A stretch of DNA of 64,000 bases from positions 1 through 64,000 of the forward strand of contig JAFTIM010000007.1 in assembly GCA_017456885.1 (NCBI GenBank). Direction: 5' to 3'. Every line of letters begins with the position of its first letter. The first letter of the stretch is position 1. Source of the stretch: Paludibacteraceae bacterium (GTDB lineage: Bacteria; Bacteroidota; Bacteroidia; Bacteroidales; Paludibacteraceae). Shown here piece by piece: positions 8,701 to 15,495 of the stretch. The translations under genes were made by a program, and so were the position numbers. The notes under the pieces were generated by a model, which saw only the letters and a list, made by a program, of their open reading frames with translations, had not been told where the DNA came from and did no database searches.

Positions 8701-8844
8701 GCCTTGTCGGATAGTGAATTGCGGAAATTCGTCTTTGTTCAGCCGCGGCAAGCAGTAGATGCCGCACGCCGCCAACGCCACAACCACCAAAAACACGATG
8801 TTGTGGTGCCGCATGGCTGCCGATATGTGGTCGCGTTTTTTCAT
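5758..8844 (-). CDS. RND-family efflux permease (AcrB/HAE-type)
   Basis: 1028 residues from ATG 8844 (MKKRDH). An upstream ATG at 8874 would overlap the previous gene by 20 bp, so the 10-bp gap start is preferred. The twelve-TM RND layout is clear: TM1 near residues 10-30, a large periplasmic loop, GMIVDDSVIVIDGY in TM4 with proton-relay aspartates, and the second half ending VVSLIGIIVRNAIIMFEYAEML and TLALGVIPM-like segments. It is the inner-membrane proton-driven pump of the operon. Substrate cannot be read from sequence. Confidence 0.93.
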   Translation of the reverse strand: MKKRDHISAAMRHHNIVFLVVVALAACGIYCLPRLNKDEFPQFTIRQGVVAAIYPGATAQEVEEQVTKPLERFLFTYQEINKDLTYSVSEDGIVYVFAELRTDVKNKDEVWSKIRHGLTLFKKTSLPAGVLEVVVVDDFGNTASMLLAVESPERTPRELEHYAEQLCDRLRAIPSMGNLKILGQQHEEIALTVDPEKLSAYGIDQKVLLAELATQGFRTVGGALQNGSGNTLVQVTIPYRSEYEIGEQIVYADPTGSSIRLRDIANIERRYAKPDKYVQFNGQNTVIVSMEMCPGNNIVAFGEQVEQILAETHSTLPPDVQIHLITNQPQVVDKSVMSFLRDLVFSILVVIAVMMLLFPLRTALIAGSGVPVCTAITLGALALFGIELNTVTLAALIVVLGMIVDDSVIVIDGYVDMLQTGHSRWFAATESTRQLFVPMSLATMSICGMFFPMTGIITGPLGEFVQLFPWAVTFALVASIFYAVWVIPYLSTRFIRRNGNGKMEGNKFERLQNKFFKGLQNGYNRLLEHCFRHPALILCTAVVVIGLGAFLFTRLNVQMMPKAERDCFAVEIHLTDGSALEQTAAVVDSVQKALLADTRIKSVTAFVGCASPRFHATYSPQMAKKSYAQFIVNTIGEEATRDILKTYAPLYENRFPNAYVRFKQMDYQAVKNPIEIRLTGDDLNSMEVVADSLKRFLNAQPELTWVHSDYDETTQNVRIAMKTDEATRLGVTQSMLSVYLSSALNGQTLTSVWEGDYRVPVVLYTTLADTLALAQLNDLLIPTSLPGVWVPVRQIADITPEWHHSSISRRNSIRCITIGCDLRYGYSQPQSMKKITKHIDANIRPTLPDGIKISYGGLTSMNNGVIPELIWSVAAAILVLFVFLVYHFTKIDIALLSLAASAICIFGTCLGLWIFQLDFSITAVLGVVSLIGIIVRNAIIMFEYAEMLRNEQHKTAREAAFEAGKRRMRPIFLTSATTALGVIPMIVAQTSLWMPMGVVICFGTIFSLPLVVTVLPVAYWQIYKEKTR

Positions 8845-8854
8845 TGTTGGGTTA

Positions 8855-9904
8855 TTAGTTTTGAATATTGACAACGGCGCCTTCGTAGAGTTTTTGCTGT
8901 CCTTCGACGATGAGTGTGTCGCCTTGCGCTAATCCGTTGGTTATCAGCACGCCGTTGGCTACAAACTGACCGACTTCGACCATGCGTCTGACGGCATGCC
9001 CTTGCGCTACGCACCACACGCCGAGGCCGTCGGGGCGTGTTTGCACGGCTTTGCCGTCGATGACAAAACCGCCGGTGCTTGGCTGCGCCACATGCACTTT
9101 GCACACCATGCCCGGCAACAGTTGTTGGCGGGCGTTGTCGAGAGCGATTTTCACTTTGTAGGTATGCGCCATGCGATTGGCGGTGAGGCTGCGGTCGGTA
9201 ATTTTTCCGGCAAACATTTGGTTGTTTAGTGCGGGCACTTCTATTTGTCCTTGGTCGCCCAATGCGATGGAGGCGATTTCGTTTTCGGGAACGGTGAATA
9301 CCACTTGCACTCGCGTTACGTCGAGCAGTGTCATGGCCGATTGCCCCGGCAGCATATTTGCCCCGACTTTGGCATTACAACTGCCGATGACGCCGTCGCA
9401 AGGAGCGTATAAGTCGCAGTCGTTCAGTTGTTTGTGAGCAATGGCTTCCATCGAGCGTGCCTTTTCGAGGTTGGTCTGCATTTCCACCCATTTCACTTCG
9501 GCGATGCTGCCTTGGTCGTACACCTGTTTCAAACGTTTGTAGCCGTCCTCGGCCTGTGCCAATGCGGCTTTGGCTGCTGCGTGCGCGTTGCGTGCTTTTT
9601 GTTTGTCCACCGATGCCAGCAGGTCGCCTTTGCGGACATGGTCGCCTTCGCGCACGAATACTTGCTCGACGGTGCCTGCGGTAGCAAAACTCAACGATAG
9701 CGAGCTGTTTTCTTCCACTTCGCCCACATAGGTGCGCGTAACCTCGCTGTGCGAAGCATTGACAACGTGGATGCGGACATTGACCGGCGGTGGCGTGGTG
9801 TCGGCATCTTTTTTCTGCCATCTCGCACACGATGCCGGTAGCAGCAATCCGCACAAAACGACCATCAAAAATGTTTGGCGAATATTGTTATTTACTTGTT
9901 TCAT
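8855..9904 (-). CDS. RND efflux periplasmic adaptor (MFP) lipoprotein
   Basis: 349 residues. A type II signal peptide ends in LLPASC, with the lipidated cysteine at position 26. The lipoyl/barrel-sandwich hybrid motif (ATAGTVEQVFVREGDHVRKGDLLA) is followed by an alpha-hairpin rich in alanine and lysine, the second lipoyl half (LYAPCDGVIGSCNAKVGANMLPG), then beta-barrel and membrane-proximal domains. It bridges the RND pump and the TolC-type channel. It lies 2 bp after the lipoprotein gene and 10 bp before the permease, so all are one transcript. Confidence 0.92.
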   Translation of the reverse strand: MKQVNNNIRQTFLMVVLCGLLLPASCARWQKKDADTTPPPVNVRIHVVNASHSEVTRTYVGEVEENSSLSLSFATAGTVEQVFVREGDHVRKGDLLASVDKQKARNAHAAAKAALAQAEDGYKRLKQVYDQGSIAEVKWVEMQTNLEKARSMEAIAHKQLNDCDLYAPCDGVIGSCNAKVGANMLPGQSAMTLLDVTRVQVVFTVPENEIASIALGDQGQIEVPALNNQMFAGKITDRSLTANRMAHTYKVKIALDNARQQLLPGMVCKVHVAQPSTGGFVIDGKAVQTRPDGLGVWCVAQGHAVRRMVEVGQFVANGVLITNGLAQGDTLIVEGQQKLYEGAVVNIQN

Positions 9905-9906
9905 AG

Positions 9907-10380
9907 TTAGTTACGATTTGCAACGGTGATGATGTTGTCGCTGTGAAGTGTGGTTTCGTTGTCGTCGGATAAGGTGCCGTCGTACGTTTCGTACAGCATG
10001 ATGAGGTCGTCGTAGCGCATGCCTGTGCCGCTGACCGTTATGTCGTAAGTGCCTGCGCCGCTGCCTGTCGTTATCGACAATGTTTTGGTGTAGGGCAGCA
10101 GTTCGATGGAGTCGCCCGATATGCGGGCGTATGCGGTTGTGAGGTTGCCGCCCATCTCGTTCAGCACCAGCAGTACGCTGTCTTTGTCGGTGGCTTTCAA
10201 ATCGACTATGTTCAACTGACCGATTTTGTCGGGTAGTTGGTAGGTTATCTCTTCCGTGTCGGTGGCGATGACAACGCTGCCCGAGGTTTTGTACGAATAG
10301 TCGCCCGACAAAAGGCGTGCGTCGTTGCTACAGGCGCAGCAACCAATCAAAATCAAACTTAAAAAAAGGTTCCTTTTCAT
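9907..10380 (-). CDS. Putative lipoprotein of the efflux operon
   Basis: 157 residues. An N-terminal lipoprotein signal (MKRNLFLSLILIGCC) offers cysteines at 14, 15 and 17; Cys14 or Cys15 is the likely acylation site. The rest is a beta-rich domain (SGSVVIATDTEEITYQL, GAGTYDITVSG) resembling small calycin or OB-like secreted domains, but I do not recognise a family. It is the first gene after the intergenic operator and is followed by the adaptor gene with 2 bp between them, so its role is probably tied to efflux or its sensing. Confidence 0.65.
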   Translation of the reverse strand: MKRNLFLSLILIGCCACSNDARLLSGDYSYKTSGSVVIATDTEEITYQLPDKIGQLNIVDLKATDKDSVLLVLNEMGGNLTTAYARISGDSIELLPYTKTLSITTGSGAGTYDITVSGTGMRYDDLIMLYETYDGTLSDDNETTLHSDNIITVANRN

Positions 10381-10404
10381 GACTTTTTATTTGTGATGTT
10401 TTTT

Positions 10405-10431
10405 TTGCAATAAATTTCTGTTTGAGTGCAA
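10405..10431. promoter_or_regulatory. TetR operator candidate upstream of efflux genes
   Basis: TTGCAAT-N13-AGTGCAA, a 27-bp imperfect palindrome between the tetR stop and the lipoprotein start. It has the same arm sequence and the same 13-bp spacer as the site before tetR itself (11074-11100), so both are probably bound by the encoded repressor. Confidence 0.65.
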
Positions 10432-10442
10432 TAATGTTGTTT

Positions 10443-11060
10443 TTAATGTCGTTGCAACAGGTGAATTTGTCCCAAAATGCTGTCCACAATGATGTTGACC
10501 AATAGGTCGTACGTCTTTTGATAGGCGTTGTATTTGTTTTGTACGAAAAATGTAACGCTCAAACTGCGCATGGTCATTTGCAGCATGTCGGCAAAAGCGA
10601 TGGCATTGGGCTGCAGGTGCGCAATGTGCTTGTCGGGATATTCGCTCCACAAGCAAATCAGTTGCCTGTATTCCCAACGCTCGAAGTCGGTGTACAAGGC
10701 TCGCAATTTGCTGTTTCGGGTTTGCTCGGCATGCAACTCGTCGTTCAGAAACTGCTTGTACGAGGGCGATTGCGCCATAATCTCCATGCGGAGCAGCAGA
10801 TAAGTTTTCAGCCGTTCGAGCGGAGTTAAAGTGCTTTGTTCGAAAATCGGTTTCAGACTTGCTTGTATCTTCTCCAATTCTTGTTCTGCAACGGCGGTAA
10901 AGAGCTCTCCTTTGCCCGGAAAATGGTTGTAGAGCGATCGCTTTGCCTTGTGTGCCGAGCGGGCAATGTCGTCCATCGATGTTTTGTCGAATCCGAATTT
11001 GGCAAATAGTTTGCCGGCTGCTTCGATGATGTGCGCCCGTGTGTCGTCAATGCGTTTCAT
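10443..11060 (-). CDS. TetR/AcrR-family repressor of the RND operon
   Basis: 205 residues. The N-terminal TetR DNA-binding domain is clear: HIIEAAGKLFAKFGFDKTSMDDIARSAHKAKRSLYNHFPGKGELF (residues ~10-54). The alpha-helical C-terminal ligand domain follows. It heads the operon tetR-lipoprotein-adaptor-permease-tolC on the minus strand. A 27-bp palindrome overlaps its own -7 element and a second copy lies before the downstream genes. The simplest model is an autoregulated repressor released by a pump substrate. Confidence 0.9.
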   Translation of the reverse strand: MKRIDDTRAHIIEAAGKLFAKFGFDKTSMDDIARSAHKAKRSLYNHFPGKGELFTAVAEQELEKIQASLKPIFEQSTLTPLERLKTYLLLRMEIMAQSPSYKQFLNDELHAEQTRNSKLRALYTDFERWEYRQLICLWSEYPDKHIAHLQPNAIAFADMLQMTMRSLSVTFFVQNKYNAYQKTYDLLVNIIVDSILGQIHLLQRH

Positions 11061-11073
11061 AAAAATGTAATTA

Positions 11074-11105
11074 TTGCACTAATTTCGTTTTGGAGTGCAA
11101 AAATA
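11074..11105 (-). promoter_or_regulatory. Promoter and overlapping TetR operator of the efflux operon
   Basis: A perfect palindrome TTGCACT-N13-AGTGCAA (11074-11100) overlaps the minus-strand -7 element TATTTTTG (11105-11098) by three bases. Binding here would block RNA polymerase at the tetR promoter. It matches the site at 10405-10431 in arms and spacing. Confidence 0.7.
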
Positions 11106-11191
11106 GTGCCTTTTTATAGATTTGTTTGATGTAAATATATTTTTAACAAAAATTATACTATTTTATTTTTTTTTGTTTCAAATAATTGCCG

Positions 11192-11235
11192 TACCCTTGC
11201 GCAACATTTGTTGCATAACAATAGTTGCATAACAA
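11192..11235 (+). promoter_or_regulatory. Promoter/operator region of second tetR gene
   Basis: A near-consensus -7 element TACCCTTG (11192-11199) is followed at once by the palindrome GCAACATTTGTTGC (11201-11214). The direct repeat TTGCATAACAA occurs at 11211-11221 and 11225-11235 with a 14-bp period. The repeats lie between the promoter and the tetR start at 11260, a usual place for an autoregulatory operator. Confidence 0.5.
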
Positions 11236-11259
11236 GAACACAACAAATACCATAAAACT

Positions 11260-11847
11260 ATGCCACGCAAAGTACAATTCAGCCGCGAAATGATAATCGA
11301 TGCGGCGATAGAGATGATTAGGGCGCAAGGCGGCGAAAGCATCAATGCGCGCGATTTGGGACTACGGATAGGTTGTTCGTCGCGTCCGCTGTTTACAGCC
11401 TTCAAAAACATGAACGAACTGATAGACGTCGTGCGCAAAGAGGCATCGGAGCGATTTTTGCGTTACATGAAAGTAGCCGAAGAGACCGACAATGGCGAGC
11501 CGGTGTCGAAACGTATGGGTATGCGCATTGTTCAGTTTGCTTACGAGGAGCCGAATCTGTACAAATTCATTCACTGGAGCGGTAGTTCGATGCCCGATGT
11601 GGCTACGTTGTCGGAGATAATAGCCGCACAATACATGCGCGACTACCAACTGACGCACGACGAGGCCAACGTGTTTTTCCGTCAGATGATGATATTCAGT
11701 TTGGGACTTTGTTCGATGATTACGCACAAGGTGTACAACTTCAGCAGCGACGAAATCGAGTATTTGTTGCACACCCAATTTGCTGCGACATTGGCACATT
11801 TCAAGCAAAACGGTTGCAGTGCCGAATCAAAAGGAGGTACATTATGA
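11260..11847 (+). CDS. TetR-family regulator (linked to a deleted ABC transporter)
   Basis: 195 residues. The N-terminal HTH (FSREMIIDAAIEMIRAQGGESINARDLGLRIGCSSRPLFTAFKNMNEL) is typical of TetR proteins in Bacteroidota and Firmicutes that sit beside ABC exporters. The C-terminal helical domain carries the WSG/TetR_C_33-like pattern. Its stop codon overlaps the start of the next frame (ATGA), and a strong Shine-Dalgarno AAAGGAGG (11830-11837) precedes that start. It is divergent from the efflux operon, 200 bp away. Its original target transporter is now only a remnant. Confidence 0.85.
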   Translation: MPRKVQFSREMIIDAAIEMIRAQGGESINARDLGLRIGCSSRPLFTAFKNMNELIDVVRKEASERFLRYMKVAEETDNGEPVSKRMGMRIVQFAYEEPNLYKFIHWSGSSMPDVATLSEIIAAQYMRDYQLTHDEANVFFRQMMIFSLGLCSMITHKVYNFSSDEIEYLLHTQFAATLAHFKQNGCSAESKGGTL

Positions 11848-11999
11848 ATGCGATAACAGTAACGCATCTGACCAAACATTATGGTGCAAATCGGGGAATT
11901 ATCGACGTGGATTTGCATATAGCCATCATTCGCGAGTGGCGCATTGTCGGCGTAGCGACGGATTTTGTCAAGTATCAAGGGAAAGACATATATGATTAA
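11844..11999 (+). pseudogene. ABC exporter remnant: ATPase start fused in frame to a permease-like end
   Basis: A 51-codon frame. Residues 1-26 (MNAITVTHLTKHYG...GIIDVDLHI) are the normal beginning of an ABC transporter ATPase, stopping just before the Walker A region. The remaining ~25 residues end VKYQGKDIYD, resembling the C-terminus of an ABC-2 permease (a last TM segment followed by a K-x-K-DIY tail). A single in-frame deletion of most of an ATPase-permease pair would create this. The ATPase part is clear; the permease part is inference. No Walker motifs remain, so it cannot transport. Confidence 0.6.
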
Positions 12000-12032
12000 T
12001 AATCATTTAATAATCAAATACATACTATCATT

Positions 12033-12224
12033 ATGAACAAGCAATTACCTTTATTGGTTTTTCGTGCGGTAGCCCTCGGCTTGGGTATTGGCGCACTCAC
12101 TCTCTCGCTGATGGAGAAAATCAACACGAACGACGCCATCGTCCTGCTGTCGCTGGCAGTAACTTGCCTTGCCGCTTGTGCCATGGGCGAATATAGCAAT
12201 CAGAAAGAAGACAAGAAGAAATGA
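12033..12224 (+). CDS. Small two-TM hypothetical membrane protein
   Basis: 63 residues with two hydrophobic helices (about 6-26 and 36-52) and a charged lysine-rich tail (NQKEDKKK). It lies 33 bp after the ABC remnant. No family is recognised. Small proteins of this shape are frequent in Bacteroidales and often have no assigned role. Confidence 0.5.
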   Translation: MNKQLPLLVFRAVALGLGIGALTLSLMEKINTNDAIVLLSLAVTCLAACAMGEYSNQKEDKKK

Positions 12225-12303
12225 AATGGTCGGCATTAGCGTGGCAAGCCCTCGGATTTGCTATTTGAAGAAAATATTTGTTTACTATTCTCTAAAAGAC
12301 ACT

Positions 12304-13053
12304 ATGACGGCAAACGACATTACAGAGGCTCTCCTTGCGCTGGAGGACAGCGCACAGCGGCAGGTGCTGTTGCGGTTCTTCAAGACGGGCAAAGGCGAGT
12401 ACGGCGAGGGCGACCAATTCCTCGGCATCCGCGTGCCGGAGGTGCGGCTGGTGGCGAAGACGGCGGTAGGGCTTCCCTTGGAGGAAGTGCCGACGCTGCT
12501 GCTGAGTCCGTGGCACGAGGTGCGGCTCTGCGGACTGCTCATCCTGACCTATCAGATGGAGCGGCTCTGCAAACCGCGGCTACTGCATGACCCGCAAGCC
12601 ATCGAAGCACGGGATGCCATCGTGGCACTCTATCTGCAATACGCCGACCGCGCGAACAACTGGGACTTGGTGGATTTGAGTGCGCCGAAGATTATCGGCA
12701 ACTGGCTGTTGGTGCCGACCCGCCTCGGCGACAAGACGGAGGTGCTTGACGCGCTTGCCGACAGCCCCGTGCTGTGGCGGCAGCGTATCGCGATGGTCAG
12801 CACGTGGAAGACCACGCAACAGGGCGACCCGACCTACGCCTTGAGCTACGCCGAGCGACTGCTGCACCACACGCATGACTTGATGCACAAGGCGGTAGGC
12901 TGGATGCTCCGCGAGGTGGGCAAACGCGGCAACAAAACACTCTTGGAATCGTTTCTGGGGCAACATGCTGCCACCATGCCCCGCACCACGCTGCGTTACG
13001 CCATCGAGCAACTACCTGAAAACGAGCGACTTTATTGGATAAAAATCAAATAA
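12304..13053 (+). CDS. AlkD-like DNA alkylation repair protein
   Basis: 249 residues from ATG 12304; an upstream TTG would add a non-homologous tail. The all-helical HEAT-like repeat pattern of the AlkC/AlkD family is visible: GEGDQFLGIRVPEVR, the hallmark NNWDLVDLSAPKIIG, WRQRIAMVST, DLMHKAVGWMLREVGKR and TLRYAIEQLPE. AlkD proteins excise cationic alkylated bases such as 7-methylguanine and 3-methyladenine without base flipping. The gene is clearly more G+C rich than the sigma factor or HtrA genes nearby, like the next gene and the acyltransferase fragment at 16394, suggesting shared foreign origin. Confidence 0.88.
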   Translation: MTANDITEALLALEDSAQRQVLLRFFKTGKGEYGEGDQFLGIRVPEVRLVAKTAVGLPLEEVPTLLLSPWHEVRLCGLLILTYQMERLCKPRLLHDPQAIEARDAIVALYLQYADRANNWDLVDLSAPKIIGNWLLVPTRLGDKTEVLDALADSPVLWRQRIAMVSTWKTTQQGDPTYALSYAERLLHHTHDLMHKAVGWMLREVGKRGNKTLLESFLGQHAATMPRTTLRYAIEQLPENERLYWIKIK

Positions 13054-13078
13054 TTAACAAATAAAAAATTATCATTGT

Positions 13079-13480
13079 ATGAAACTTCGATTTCGTATTG
13101 GTGCCACAGCGCAGTTCCTGTTGGCACTCGGGCATTTGCTCTGTATGTTTGACCTATGGCGTATCTTCGAAGTGTACGGCATTGCTGGACCCATGCGAGG
13201 GCTTGCCGCCCATTGGGCTCCGCTGCCCTATATCATCACCGCTGGCTTGGTGGTCTGCTTTGCCCTCGCGGGGCTGTACGCCCTCGCCTACTGCGGCGAC
13301 ATCCGACCTCTGCCGCTCACCCGTATCGCCGTGTGGGTCATCTGCCTGCTCTTCCTCGGACGCGGGCTGATAGGGATAGGGAAAGTCGTCCTCGACTTCA
13401 GTCTCCTCAGTCTCTCCTCCGCACTGATAGCCACCCTCATCGGGCTATGCTACCTGCCCCTGCAATGCAATAACAAATAA
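13079..13480 (+). CDS. Hypothetical four-TM membrane protein
   Basis: 133 residues with four hydrophobic helices (about 8-26, 46-68, 83-101, 108-127). It starts 25 bp after the AlkD-like gene, probably in the same transcript. Small integral membrane proteins with this N-terminal RIGATAQFLLALGHL start are common in Bacteroidales, but I cannot name the family with confidence. Its base composition is as G+C rich as the AlkD-like gene, so the two appear to have arrived together. Confidence 0.6.
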   Translation: MKLRFRIGATAQFLLALGHLLCMFDLWRIFEVYGIAGPMRGLAAHWAPLPYIITAGLVVCFALAGLYALAYCGDIRPLPLTRIAVWVICLLFLGRGLIGIGKVVLDFSLLSLSSALIATLIGLCYLPLQCNNK

Positions 13481-13743
13481 TCAAGCGTTATTATGATTGA
13501 CATTTCTCATATCCGCAAATCTCTGTAGGACTACAAGCAGCCGCGATTTTCTCGAAGACTGTCCCGTCGGGCTTTGCAGGGGTGTCCGCACTATCGTACC
13601 AAGTTTGCCCATTTCAATTCCTAACGCGGTTTTTTGTTTCAAAATGCACAATTCTGGACGAATTATGAAGAAAAACTTGCATACCTCATTTTTTTAGTAA
13701 TTTTGCATAGAAAAATTTTAATAACCTAAAATCAATCATTATT
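13481..13743 (+). promoter_or_regulatory. Intergenic region with gene remnant and cassette promoter
   Basis: A frame beginning ATG 13493 reads MIDISHIRKSL then stops (TAG); more open codons follow, but no gene is recognised. It looks like a truncated 5' end. A -7 element TAATTTTG (13698-13705) lies 39 bp before the first gene of the cassette at 13744 and probably drives it. Base composition changes from G+C rich to A+T rich across this stretch. Confidence 0.45.
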
Positions 13744-14304
13744 ATGGGAGATATTATTGGTAATTCATTCAAGCGGGAATTAGGTAAAAATACCGCTAAG
13801 GTGGTTAGTAATTTTGTATTTGGTGACCATTGGTCAACTCCCTATCGCCGTGTTGGTAGTGGCGGAGGAAATAGAACTGTCCGTAGGGAAGTTGACTCGG
13901 GAACTGTACGACTGCGCGAGATGGAGCATGAGGAGCGCATGGAACGCATCAATGCAGCGGGTGAAAGAAGCCGTGTCGCCCGTAAAAATCAATTGTACGA
14001 ACTCGACAAGGCTGTGTTGGAGAATGTGGATAAAATCTCAGCCATAGAGCTACCGAAAGATGAGAAAGGATTAGTGGCTATTCTTCGTCAGTTAGAAACC
14101 TACGTTGAGATTAGCAAGTGGGAAGATGACGATTCGGAAGAAGGGCACATTCGAAATCAATACACCAATGCGCTATTTAGCAAGTATCAGAGTGCTTTAT
14201 TTGCATTACAGAAGCTTAACAAAAACAATTCGGAATTGGACCATTTCAAAGAGATATATTCCGTAGCTGAAAGCCGTAAATATCCGATTTTGGAGAAGAT
14301 GTGA
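13744..14304 (+). CDS. Unrecognised protein, first gene of UDG-like cassette
   Basis: 186 residues, soluble. A glycine-rich segment (RVGSGGGNRTVRR, ~36-48) is followed by a highly charged helical stretch rich in E and R (~49-95) and a second helical domain (~105-186). No catalytic motif or family is recognised. The stop TGA overlaps the GTG start of the next gene, so the two are translationally coupled. It has its own upstream promoter. The tight three-gene layout and the insertion between broken flanking genes suggest a mobile accessory cassette. Confidence 0.6.
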   Translation: MGDIIGNSFKRELGKNTAKVVSNFVFGDHWSTPYRRVGSGGGNRTVRREVDSGTVRLREMEHEERMERINAAGERSRVARKNQLYELDKAVLENVDKISAIELPKDEKGLVAILRQLETYVEISKWEDDDSEEGHIRNQYTNALFSKYQSALFALQKLNKNNSELDHFKEIYSVAESRKYPILEKM

Positions 14305-15494
14305 TTGATTGGGAAGATCCTCCAATCTATCACATAGCAAGTTCAGCAGACCGTCTGCTTTGGCAGATAGATAAATTGGGAAAACATATCAAGCAGCGGG
14401 ACTGGAAGCGCGTTTGGGTGAATGGGACCAGAGCCTATTATTGGAAACGGCACAATAAGTGGACTGACGGATTATGGAAATTGTATAAATCTGCATATGA
14501 AGCCATTCTTACCAAGAAAGGTATTCCAGAGGAGAAGAAAAATGAACTTACAGAAGAATACAAGAGGTTCACGAAACGTAGACGGTTACATGAGTATCTA
14601 TACGCATATTGGATAACATCCGTCATAGTGCTTGTGGCTATTCTTATCTTTATGCTTTTGATAGATTCGCACACACGAAACATCATTCTTATTTCTGCTG
14701 CAAGTATCGCAGCCATAACTGTTGGTCTAGTGATTTATTTCAAGATTAAGAAGAAAAAAACTGTTACACCGGTAGTGGAAGTTGACCCTGTTCAAGAGAT
14801 AGAGGACGAAGAGGAGCCAGCGCAGGCTATCGAGGAGACTGTTCAACAAGAAGTGGCAGAGCCTGAAGAAGATATTTTCTTTGACCTCAATGAAGGAGAA
14901 TGCATAGATACACGTTTGCACGATATTTGGCAACGTTACGCAAAGAAGGTGGCGCCGGAAATTATCGCGCGCAAACCAATCTTTGCAGCGGATGGTGTCA
15001 AGGATAGTATTTTATTCGTGGGCATCAATCCTTCTTCTTCTCCCGATGATGATAATCTCTTCCTGCATAGTGACAGTGATAATTCTTTGCTCTATGGTAG
15101 TTTCTATCAGCGTGAAGATGCTCCAATGTATTTCAAAGCATTAGAGGGTTTTGCTTCTCAATGTGGTTTTGCTTATACACAAATGAATTTGCTCTATGCT
15201 CCGGAAAACAACCGCGACTTATTGCTTAGAACCAATAGCGATTTCATCCGTGAGCAGTTGGAATTATCGTATGATACGATTGTAAAGATCAATCCTGTAG
15301 CCATTGTATTCTTTACCGATTATTGCAAGCGTTTGATTTTCGGTGCAGACCGTTGGGTGAACCCCGCAACTGAGAAGAACGGAGCGTTTATCTTGAATGG
15401 TACTAAGATACCTGTCTTCTTCAGTGAGGACGTGACCACACTCAATGCCATGCAGCAACAAGAGTTGATTCAACAAATCAAGTCGGCACTCTAA
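14301..15494 (+). CDS. Membrane-anchored protein with uracil-DNA-glycosylase-like domain
   Basis: 397 residues starting at GTG 14301. Residues ~1-95 are basic and soluble. Two TM helices follow (~102-124 and ~130-152), then an acidic linker rich in E (~160-195). The C-terminal ~200 residues resemble the uracil-DNA glycosylase fold: the first strand and loop, SILFVGINPSSSPDDD, match UDG motif A (G-x-N-P), and FYQREDAPMYFKALEGFA fits the next helix. The usual histidine motif is not obvious (FFSEDVTTLN), so activity is doubtful. A membrane-tethered UDG fold is unusual. The fold assignment is inference. Confidence 0.5.
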   Translation: MIDWEDPPIYHIASSADRLLWQIDKLGKHIKQRDWKRVWVNGTRAYYWKRHNKWTDGLWKLYKSAYEAILTKKGIPEEKKNELTEEYKRFTKRRRLHEYLYAYWITSVIVLVAILIFMLLIDSHTRNIILISAASIAAITVGLVIYFKIKKKKTVTPVVEVDPVQEIEDEEEPAQAIEETVQQEVAEPEEDIFFDLNEGECIDTRLHDIWQRYAKKVAPEIIARKPIFAADGVKDSILFVGINPSSSPDDDNLFLHSDSDNSLLYGSFYQREDAPMYFKALEGFASQCGFAYTQMNLLYAPENNRDLLLRTNSDFIREQLELSYDTIVKINPVAIVFFTDYCKRLIFGADRWVNPATEKNGAFILNGTKIPVFFSEDVTTLNAMQQQELIQQIKSAL

Positions 15495-15495
15495 C

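Noticed and set aside
5503..8871. Long plus-strand open frames (up to 576 codons) over the RND permease and tolC genes
   Set aside because: They are antisense to clear RND/TolC coding sequence. Their products are rich in H, R, Q and G with no domain, as expected from reading G+C-richer codons backwards.
13493..13620. Reading MIDISHIRKSL and following codons considered as a pyridoxamine-phosphate oxidase-like start
   Set aside because: Only about 11 residues precede a stop, and the similarity is too short to name.
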